Part shown: positions 55,336-64,000 of the stretch, piece by piece
Layout of the letters: every line of letters starts with the position of its first letter
Position numbering within the stretch: position 1 is the first letter of the stretch
Assembly: GCA_021292165.1 (NCBI GenBank)
Contig: CM037877.1
Location: 212,846,716 to 212,910,715 of the forward strand
DNA: 64,000 bases
Direction of reading: 5' to 3'
DNA from: Shinisaurus crocodilurus
Taxonomy: Eukaryota > Chordata > Lepidosauria > Squamata > Shinisauridae
Notes under the pieces: generated by a model
The model's input: only the letters and a program-made list of their open reading frames with translations
The model's database searches: none
Told to the model about the DNA's origin: nothing
Translations under genes and position numbers: made by a program

Positions 55336-57134
55336 ATAGATTAGGAGTGGGATATCGTACGTCGTGGACACAGGGAGTGAGCGGGAGGAGGCCAATGGCA
55401 GACCGGTTTTGTGGGATCGGTTTCGGCTTCTTCCTTCTGATGAAGTGGACAAGGTGCTTTCATCTGTGAGGCCGACCACCTGCTTGCTTGACCCTTGCCC
55501 ATCCTGGCTCATCATGAGCTGCAGGGAGAGACTGGGTGAGGGGATCAAGGCGGTGGTGAATGCCTCCCTCGAGGAGGGAGTGATGCCATCAGCCCTCAAG
55601 GAGGCAGTAATAAGACCGCTTCTAAAGAAGCCCTCCTTGGATCCCCAGGATTTAAACAACTTTCGCCCAGTCTCCAATTTACCATTTCTGGGCAAGGTGA
55701 TCGAGCGGGTGGTGGGTGCTCAGTTGAAGGCACACTTGGATGAAGCCGATTATTTGGATCCGTGCCAGTCGGGCTTCAGGTCTGGACATGGGACGGAGAC
55801 GGCCTTGGTCGCCTTGGTGGATGATATGAGGAGGGCTTTGGATAGGGGCGAATGCTCCTTTCTAGTCCTCCTCGATCTCTCAGCGGCTTTTGATACCGTT
55901 GACCACGGTATCCTCCTGGACCGTCTGGAGGGGTTGGGCTTAGGAGGCACTGTATTGCAGTGGTTCCGGTCCTTCCTCTCTGGAAGGTATCAGAGGGTAG
56001 TTCTCGGGGAGGAGGCTTCGGACCCTCGGCTGCTCACTTGTGGAGTGCCGCAGGGTTCCATCCTCTCCCCGATGTTATTCAACATCTACCTCAAGCCGCT
56101 GGGAGCTATCATCAGGAGGTTTGGGGTGCAGTGTCATCAGTATGCGGATGACACGCAGCTCTACCTCTGTTTTAAGTCCTCACCGAGGTTGGCCGTTGAA
56201 ACCCTGTCCAAGTGCCTGGAGTCAGTGGCTGGCTGGATGGGAAGGAATATGCTGAAGCTGAACCCCGACAAGACCGAGGTACTTCTGGTGGGGGACAAGG
56301 GAAGGTTAGGGGATGTTGACCTGGTGCTGAATGGGGTACATCTCCCCCTGAAGGACCAGGTCCGCAGCTTGGGGGTCATTCTAGACTCCCAGCTGTCCAT
56401 GGAGGCTCAGGTGGCAGCTGTGAGCCGGGCGGCGCTGTATCAACTCCATCTGATACGGCAGCTGCGCCCCTACCTTCCTAATCACCTGCTCCCATCAGTG
56501 GTTCATGCCTTGGTCTCCTCTCGCCTAGACTACTGTAATGCGCTCTACGTGGGGTTACCCTTGAAGACGGTCCGGAAGCTTCAGCTGGTACAGAACGCGG
56601 CGGCTCGCCTGATTAAGGGCAGCCGCCGGCGTGATCACATCACGCCAGTGCTTAAAGAGTTGCACTGGCTACCAGTTGCTTGCCGAGCCGAATTCAAGGT
56701 GTTGGTTTTGACCTTTAAAACCCTACACGGCTCCGGCCCAGCTTATCTCAAGGAGCGCCTCCAGCAACATCAAGTAGGCCACTCAACAAGGTCTGCCACG
56801 GACGGCCTTCTCCTTATCCCATCAGCCAGAGCAGCCAGGCTGGTGGGGACTAGGAAGAGGGCCTTCTCTGTGGCGGCCCCCACATTATGGAACTCCCTCC
56901 CTAGTGACCTTCGCCATGCCCCCTCCGTGATGAGCTTCCGCCGTGCATTAAAAACATGGCTGTTCAGGCGGGAATATGGGGTGGGTTAGGTTTTTAATGA
57001 GAATTTTTTAATATTGTTTTAATTATTATATTTTATTGTGTTTTATTGTATTTTAATTGTACATCGCCCAGGGTGGCCGGGTGACCGGCCAGATGGGCGA
57101 TTGATAAATGTAATAAATAAATAAATAAATAAAT
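55336..57134 (+). mobile_element. L2-type LINE, open reverse transcriptase frame
   Basis: The ORF at 55364-56989 (541 aa) covers the reverse transcriptase without a stop: NNFRPVSNLPFLGKVIE, LVLLDLSAAFDTVDHGI (motif A), GVPQGSILSPMLFNIYL (motif B), QYADDTQLYL (motif C), then SRLDYCNALYVGLP and LHWLPVACRAEFK. The 5' endonuclease part is missing. The tail 'ccagatgggcgattgataaa' plus (AAAT)n is complete. Low divergence from the copy at 23683 suggests recent activity. Confidence 0.93.
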
Positions 57135-57619
57135 AGACAAAAAATGTGCTACAATCCCCATCAGCTGGGAGTTGTAGGACTTTTTTCTGTCTAAACATGC
57201 ATAGGACTGTGCCTTTAATGACTAAAAGGTTTAATGGATTGGTGCCCTACATGTTTGAATTTGTGATCATGTTCTGATTTGATCCACTAGAGGGCAGTGG
57301 TAGCATGACCTAGGGCCAAGAACTGCTTTTGTAACTTTTTAATTTTAATAGGATCTATGCTATCATACTCTAGTAGAGGTTTGCAATTGATTTCAATAGG
57401 ATGTATAGACTGGATCTGTAGGTTCTGTGTAGATGTTGATCATGGAAAGAATAAGATGAGCCCTCTCTGTTCAGAGGTAACAGGTGGTTATATGTCAGTG
57501 GTTGCTCTGGTAACTCTAGGAGCCTCAGTATGTCATCGCTGAAACTTGTCTAGGGGGCATCATTCTTTCATATATGTGTTTCCACACAAAAAAGCAGGTG
57601 ACCACATCATTCAATTGCT

Positions 57620-57860
57620 TGACTGATTGATTTAAAAGATTTATAAGCCGCCTTTTAGGGAAAGCCCTCCCAAGGCAGTGTACAAAATTTTAAATCACAA
57701 AACACAATAAAAACGAACAAAAAACCAATAATAAAATCAACTATAGCAATTAAAACCAGATAATACCATAAGAACAATGGTACCCAATAAAGCCCTGATT
57801 CATTTATAGACTGAGGAAAACAAAAGGCTTTAGGGGCCTCTTGAAGATCTATAATGTTGG
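57620..57860 (-). repeat. LINE 3' end fragment (reverse)
   Basis: 'ttataagccgccttttagg', A-rich runs and 'caataaagccctgattcat' resemble a reversed L2/CR1-type 3' end. No frame remains. Confidence 0.45.
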
Positions 57861-58099
57861 GGCCATCCTGCCATGATGAAGCTACCGCTTCGTGGGTGGT
57901 CTGCCTCCTTGCTCACAGGGTCTCCTTTCCACTTCCCTCAAGTACTCATATTCATTACAGTCTGTGGCTTAGGATTTGCCTCCAAGCCTTTACTCTTTCT
58001 TCTTTTGCCCTATCCAATCTCCCATGATTTAACTGCAGGTTTCATGATTTTAAGTATATGTAAAAGCTCCTGGCAGCTTTCCTTAAGAAGAAATAAGTG

Positions 58100-58562
58100 A
58101 CTTACAGCCCCATCCTATGCAGCTGCCTGTAACCCTCCAAACCTGGAGGATTACGGGCATCCTATTGAGGGCGGGAGGATTGCGGCAGACAGGATTGTTC
58201 CCACGCTTCCCTTTCCCTCGAAAACATCTAGACAGCCAATTTCAGCCGTCTAGATTCATTACACCTCCTCGCGAGGAGGGGAGGCCGCTGAGGCACTGCC
58301 TGGATTCCTCGGAAACCAGCGGTGCTTCACTCCTCCCCTCCCCCAGAAATGCACCACCACGGGGAAACTGTAGACAGTCTTCTGTCTTTGGTTCCCAGCC
58401 GGTGTGGTAAGAACCGCACTGGCTACAGGGGGGGGGGAGGCACTCCACGCTCAAACTCCCCATTGTAACCTCTGAAGGGATTTCTGAGGTCGCAGTGGGG
58501 AGTCTGAATAGTCCTATGCCCCCCCCCCAGGTAAGGTCGGAGGGCCATAGGATTGCGCTCTT
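58100..58562. mobile_element. MITE-like repeat ('catcctatgcagc' family)
   Basis: The left end 'ccccatcctatgcagctg' and the inverse of the right end ('gcgcaatcctatggccc' type) are similar. The interior is GC-rich. Related to 166-520. Confidence 0.45.
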
Positions 58563-58689
58563 AGCCTGCAATCCCATACACACTTACCTGAGAGTAAGCC
58601 TCCCTGACTTCAGGAGTGCTATGTTCTCAGTAGACATGCATACGACTGTGCTGTATGTTTCCAGAGCGTGTAGCTGAGTTACAAGGCTA

Positions 58690-59127
58690 GAAAAGGATGT
58701 TTATTTATTAGAAATACTTATATATTGCTTCTCATTTGAAACAAATCCCAAAGCAGATTACATAAGAATAAAAACAAACAAACAAACAAACAAAAGACAA
58801 CACATATACACACAATAGTAGCATGAGGTTGGTAGAAAGATAGCTCGTGGCCAGGGGGACATCGAAGCAAACAGATACGTTTTCAATAAAATGTCACACG
58901 GCAGTGCTGAGGCTTGATGCACCTTAGAGGGGAGATCATTCCACAGGGCCGGCTCCACAGCAGAGAAGGCCCATCTCCGTGTCATCACTAAATGGAAATC
59001 TGCAGGCCCTGGCAACGACAACAGGGCCTCCCCTGAAGATGGCCGTGGCTTGGGAGGTTGGTATAGGGGGAGATGTTCTTCGGGGTCACCTGGTCCTGAG
59101 TTGTATACGGTTTTGTATACTAATACC
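58690..59127 (-). pseudogene. L2-type LINE C-terminal remnant (part 1)
   Basis: The - strand codes RRWAFSAVEPALWNDLPSK, matching the C-terminal RAFSVAAPTLWNSLPSD of the intact L2. With 62704-62955 it makes one older L2 copy split by the copia element. Confidence 0.75.
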
Positions 59128-59794
59128 TGTTGTGATATGTATCACTTCACCAGCTGCAGCACACTGTTTACACATGGAAGGGACAGAATGGCTGTAAACA
59201 AGTTGGTTATGTCTTTCTGGATTCCCGTGTTTTTCGCATGGGAAGCTAGACCGTGAGAGCAATATGAGCTAGTCACATGGTTTGTATGTTCTGATGACGT
59301 GCTAACTTGTTTTCTGTCTGAAGCCATCTTAGAGAGAAGCAGGACTGCTTTCTCTCTTCTCCTTTGTTCTTCTTGCTGGACTTTGTTACTGCAACAATGT
59401 AACATCTTTGCTGAGGTGGAGTGAAGCTCAACTTACTCCACTGGATGTAATGCTTGCTATGCATTTATACTCTGCACATGGACTGTAACTAGGAAATGTA
59501 TACTCTGTAGAACTTTACTTGCTAAGTGAATAAACAGGTAGAGTTAGACCTGTGGTGTTACAGAGTGTTTCCTGACTCCATGGATTAATCTGCAATGGGG
59601 AAGCTGGAAGCTGGAAGCAGTCTGACAACAAGGCCGACTGGGCTGGTCTTGCTGGCACAACACGCTGCATGCTGCGCGGGGGGAGGTGAGATCTGGAAGA
59701 TCTGTGTGTGGAATTTCAGGCGTCTGCTAGCACACAGAGACAGGATTTTAATTCTCCCAACTCGCACACACTCTGCTCAAAGATAACACCAACA
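59128..59794 (+). mobile_element. 5' LTR of a Ty1/copia retrotransposon
   Basis: Starts TGTTGTGATA and ends ACACCAACA, so the terminal TGTTG/CAACA are inverted. An AATAAA lies at about 59529. The end is set by the primer-binding site that follows directly. Confidence 0.8.
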
Positions 59795-59795
59795 G

Positions 59796-59809
59796 GGTTA
59801 TGGGCCCAG
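59796..59809 (+). promoter_or_regulatory. Copia primer-binding site
   Basis: GGTTATGGGCCCAG sits next to the LTR end. This is the sequence known from copia-group elements that prime from an internal part of initiator tRNA-Met. Confidence 0.75.
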
Positions 59810-60124
59810 ATTGGACCAGAACCAGTTCGGAACCAGAACCAGAATGAGACTGGACCGGACCAGAACCAGGTCAGAACCAGCGCCGGGACCTGTTTGGCAA
59901 CAGCTTCGACTCCGGTGATTGCAGTGATTAATGGCAGAGGAGGAAGACATCAAGGAAGAAAAACTATCTCCTGGTCCTTCAACCAGTAAGGGGGAAGAAG
60001 GGGGAGAGAATCTGTTGGCTGACACAGACAGCTTGCAGGCAAGTTCCAAGGCCGAGAGCTGGGAGGGAGAAGCGAAGCTGAGATTTCTGGTGAGGAGGAG
60101 GGAGAGAATCCCCCGGGCACAGAA

Positions 60125-60480
60125 ATGGCAGCTGCACAATCCCTGAATCCACAAATTGTGGAGAAACTGTCTGGATCGAACTATGTGCTGTGGAGTTTTC
60201 AGATGCAGCATTATTTAACCCATGCGGGACTCTGGTCTGTAGTAACACAGGATCCAGATGCAGTGGGCGACCAAGCTTAATCTTTGTGGAATTTACAAAG
60301 TGCAGCTTTTTCAGCTTCAAGCTGGAGAAATGGCTTGTGGAGATAGCAGAATGGAAAAGCAGCAAGCAAAGCGAAACAACTCTGGCCGTAAGTTTGCAGA
60401 CAGCCAGGCTGGTGTGGCAAACAGCCAAGCTGCAAACAAGCAGGGAGTTACCCAAGCCGCTGCTTTAAAAGTGAAAAAAA
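60125..60480 (+). pseudogene. Copia gag, broken
   Basis: ATG at 60125 opens a frame typical of copia gag (VEKLSGSNYVLWSFQMQ) but stops at 60278-60280. Gag-like C-terminal sequence continues in another frame to the zinc knuckle (CFTCGSTNHLKKDC, from 60481), where an A7 run (60474-60480) marks one more shift. Much of the central gag seems missing. Non-functional. Confidence 0.7.
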
Positions 60481-62703
60481 TGTTTCACTTGTGGATCTAC
60501 AAATCATCTGAAAAAAGATTGTAAGGTCAAACAGAGAAAGCAAAAAAACAAACAGGAAACAACAAGCACACCTGAGGAGGCAGTTAAAACGGGCACAAGT
60601 TTGATTGCACGGGTGGGGGTTTCTAATGATGTTTGGGTTTTGGACTCTGGAGCTTCTCATCACATGACTAACTCCAGGAACGTATTTCAATCTCTGCAAG
60701 AAGATGGATGTCCAGGTCAGCACGTGGAATTAGCTGACGGGAAACGTATAAATGTTTCAGCAGCAGGAACAATTGAATTTACTACTTTGGGTCAACAAAG
60801 GGCATTGTTTGTTCCGGAACTGGACACAAATCTGATAAGTATTTCCCAATTAGCTCAAAATGGCTATGAAATGTGTTTTTCAGACAGCACATGTGTGATT
60901 TCACGTGAAGGGACAGTCTGTGCAAAAGGTGATTTGCAGAATTCTCTGTATGTTATAAATCCATTTGTAACACATGATGAGAGTGTGAAGTATGCAAATT
61001 GTAAGCCTCATGATAATTGTATACATTTATTCCACAAACGTTTTGCGCATGCAAATTACAGGAGCATCGAGAAGATGCCGGGTCTGTGTGAGGGCATGAA
61101 AATGAAACCTTGTTCAAATTATGTGGAATGTGAAGTATGCAGTCAGGCTAAGTCACACAGGACTAACATTCAGAAACACAGTGATAGAGTGAGCACAAGA
61201 ATATTTGAGCTGGTACACTCTGATGTTGCTGGGCCTTTTGAGGAAAGCTATGGGGGAAATAGGTACTACATGACTATTATTGATGATTTTTCTAGATTTG
61301 GATTTGTTTATCTTTTGCAGCATAAATCTCAGGTTCGAGAGAGATTTGAATCATTTGTGAAATGGGCTGGTAACAGGTTCAAACAATACCCCATAGGTGA
61401 ATTGCTTACAGATGGTGGGGGAGAGTACATGAGTACAAAATTCAAGAAATTCTTGGAAAGTGAGGGCATTGGGCACAAAATCACAGCCCCAAACTCACCG
61501 TTTCAAAATGGTGTAGCTGAAAGACGCAACAGAACACTCCAAGAAATGATGAGGGCTCAATTAGCTGACTCAAAGTTGGGAAAACATTTCTGGGGGGGGG
61601 ATGCACTTTCAAATGCTAACTATTTGCTGAACAGATTACCTAACACCACAACTGGGAAAACTCCATATGAAATGTTTCATGGGAGGAAACCAAAGATAGC
61701 ACACGTGCGAATTTTTGGGTGCAAATGTTTTGTTCAAATACAGGCAAAAAGCTTTGAATGTTTTCTGCTGGGGTATGATGGACAAACAAAAGGATACAGG
61801 CTGTGGCCACCACAACACAGAAAGGTAATTTTAAGCAGAGATGTGATTTTTCATGAGCAAACACATGATGAGAAACAGCTGGTGGAATTGCCAATGCATT
61901 CAATGGCTGAGACACAGCAGGAAGTTTCTGAAACAGAACAAACCACTGGGCAGATATCTGGGGAACAGGAGGGAGGTGAACAATCTCTAAAGCGTTCAAC
62001 CCGAGAACATAAAACACCTGTTAGATATCAGGATGAATTCCAAAGTGGGAAAACTGTTGTACATAAAGCTCTCAAAATAGCTTTAGAACCTCAAAGTTTT
62101 GAGGAAATCCAAAGCATGGAACCAGTAGAAAGAAATGATTGGTTTGAAGCCATGCAGGATGAAATCAATGCAATGCATGTTAACAAAACATGGAGTCTGA
62201 TATCTTTACCTGTGGGGCGAAAGGCCATCACCTGTAAATGGGTGTACAAGGTGAAAACGAATCACCAGGGGCAGGTGGAAAGGTACAGGGCAAGACTCGT
62301 GGCAAGAGGGTTTGCACAAAAACATGGGATAGATTTTGATTCCATGTTTGCACCAACAACAAGGTATGCAACTGTTAGATTGTTGTTGAAATTGGCAGCA
62401 CAAAGAAAAATGATGGCATTTCATTTTGATGTAAAAGCTGCTTTCCTATATGGTGAATTACAAGAGGAAATCTACATGGTGCAACCAAAAGGTTTTGTAG
62501 AAAATCCCGGTCTTGTATGTCGTTTGCATAAATCCATATATGGGCTGAAGCAAGCAGCTAGGTGCTGGAACCAAAAACTAGACAGAGTTTTGATTAGTTT
62601 GGGATTCAAACAAAGCAAGGCTGATCACTGTCTGTACACATGTCACACAGAATTGGGACATTGGGTGTATTTGTTAGTCTTTGTTGATGATATATTGCCT
62701 TAA
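60481..62703 (+). pseudogene. Copia pol, 3'-truncated in reverse transcriptase
   Basis: From the CCHC knuckle the frame runs open into pol; the longest ATG/alternative-start ORF is 60601-62703 (700 aa). In order: aspartic protease (VLDSGASHH), integrase zinc motif and catalytic D, D and E (LVHSDVAGPF, LLTDGGGEYM, NGVAERRNRTLQEM), reverse transcriptase with FDVKAAFL and VFVDDIL. It stops right after the VDD motif, so the RT end, RNase H and 3' LTR are gone. The order integrase before RT marks Ty1/copia. Confidence 0.93.
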
Positions 62704-62955
62704 ACACCTTAAACCTAGCTCGGTAGGAGACTGGCAGCCAGCGTAGATCTTTTAGCACAGGCTTAATATGTGTGGGGTAAGGCACCCCAGTCAGTAACCT
62801 AGCCACTGGATTCTGCACTAGCTGCAGCTTCTGAACCAGCCTTAGGTGCCGCCCCACACAGTGCACATTACAGTAACCCAGTCTCAAGGTTACCAATGCT
62901 TTCAGCTGGCCTATTGAAGTTGAATGGAGGCCCATCCCCATCCAGACCCAAAGCA
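62704..62955 (-). pseudogene. L2-type LINE remnant (part 2)
   Basis: The - strand codes RLGYCNVHCVGRHLRLVQ and LRWLPVSYRARFKVF, matching the part of L2 just before the remnant at 58690-59127. The copia element lies between the two. Confidence 0.78.
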
Positions 62956-62959
62956 TGTT

Positions 62960-63296
62960 TTTTTAAAAATTAATTTTGAATAGTGCTTGTTCCTAACTGA
63001 ACTCATGAATAAGAGGAGGACAGAGGAAAACTTGGAAAATACAGCAGTATGTGCTGTAAAGGCTTGAAATCCAGAAGACAAAATTCAAAATTGCATGATT
63101 TTAAAAGGATTAATTCTAGTTTTTGGAGTTTTCCAGTTTAGCAGCTCTGCTTAGCCTGTCATTTGGGTCCAGAGTTTTCTGCTCAAAGTGAAAATTGTCA
63201 TCCTGTCTCAAGACACCTTCCATTTTTGCTTCCTCCCCTCCCCCTGGCTGACTGTGCTTTTCCACACTGCTTCACTTGAGCTGGAGGAGTGCAAGC

Positions 63297-63368
<72 letters not shown>

Positions 63369-64000
63369 AGTATTTACAATACCACTCCCAAATATATGGG
63401 AAAGATCTTGTTTCATCGTTACCCGCATTTATTCACAATCTTCCCACAGAGGTTTTCTAACACAGCCCATAATGGTTCAGTCTTTCTAATTTAGTAGAAG
63501 TAAATACTAAGACAGCTCGTGGAAGAGAGTTCCCCATTTTCTCTTTCCAAAGTTTCCATCCCCTTGCCCTTCACATTATCCTGAAGTGACTAATGGTTCC
63601 ATCCACAGACTGGCACATCCAGTTTTCATATGGCAGGACATACATTTACTAACACAATGTTCTCCAGATTTTCTCCTCAGTACTGTTCATTGCCAGCTAC
63701 CTCTTTGCTCCCACTAACTGTGTTTGTGGGTGTGAAATTGTCTTTGCTGCCCGTTTACTTATGCACTCAGCAGAAAGGAAAAGGGCTGCAAGCCAAGTAC
63801 CTCAACAGCTGCCAAAAACCACTCCTTAAAATCCAGGTAGAGTTTCTGGTCTAAGTTTGCAGCTGATCTGAACCTTGCCCCTCATCCCCTTTTCAATCAG
63901 AACAGCAAAGGTGAGAACACAATGTTTGTCTTGGATTTTCTCCTCTGCAATTACTAGAGCCCATGAAAGCTGCAAGTCTTTGACATCTTTGGAAACAAGG
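62960..64000. other. Region upstream of PIGR, no gene seen
   Basis: A (GT)n(GA)n compound microsatellite spans 63299-63366. No exon, transposon border or RNA gene was recognised in the rest. Confidence 0.5.

Overview
The window looks like a squamate reptile (lizard or snake) chromosome segment. It carries split immune genes with GT-AG introns, embedded in a very mixed transposon load: CR1, L2, an RTE-like LINE and an L1-like LINE; tRNA-derived and 5S-derived SINEs; a Ty1/copia element; solo LTRs; and many hAT-type and Tc1/mariner-type MITEs. The species cannot be named from the sequence. There are no bacterial features and no tRNA or rRNA gene that looks functional.

Two host genes can be reconstructed exon by exon, and they face each other. 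On the + strand (about 1.4-10.9 kb) is a complete class II cytokine of the IL-19/IL-20/IL-24 subfamily: one 5'-UTR exon and five coding exons, all in phase 0, 174 aa. It has a TATA box, an AU-rich 3'UTR and two poly(A) signals. On the - strand (about 54.0-33.5 kb) is a complete polymeric immunoglobulin receptor (PIGR): ten coding exons, 630 aa. It has four V-type Ig domains (equivalent to mammalian D1, D3, D4 and D5), a juxtamembrane linker, a membrane span and a three-exon cytoplasmic tail. The neighbours match the vertebrate IL10-IL19-IL20-IL24-FCMR-PIGR block. No FCMR-like Ig exon is visible between them.

Layout: 1-1.4 kb, upstream repeats and cytokine promoter. 1.4-10.9 kb, cytokine gene with SINEs, a Tc1/mariner MITE, a GAGTC-repeat hAT element and a 5S-derived SINE in its introns. 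11-33 kb, intergenic repeat field: a nested CR1, RTE-like copies, an L2 copy, a second GAGTC hAT, a perfect 106-bp palindrome, a partly duplicated block with two solo LTRs, and one unexplained exon-like ORF near 21.3 kb. 33.5-54 kb, PIGR, with a solo LTR, a GC-rich hAT, CR1 copies and an L1-like element in its introns. 54-64 kb, upstream of PIGR: a near-intact L2, MITEs, and a 3'-truncated copia element inserted into an L2 remnant.

Biologically, the two genes belong to mucosal immunity. The cytokine subfamily signals to epithelia through IL-20 receptors; PIGR carries polymeric IgA and IgM across epithelia. The most striking observation is a hAT element inserted 21 nt upstream of the PIGR D3 exon, which has separated a consensus branch point from its splice acceptor. 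Also notable are a hAT family with ends built from degenerate GAGTC repeats, and a cytokine that mixes IL-24-like and IL-20-like features.
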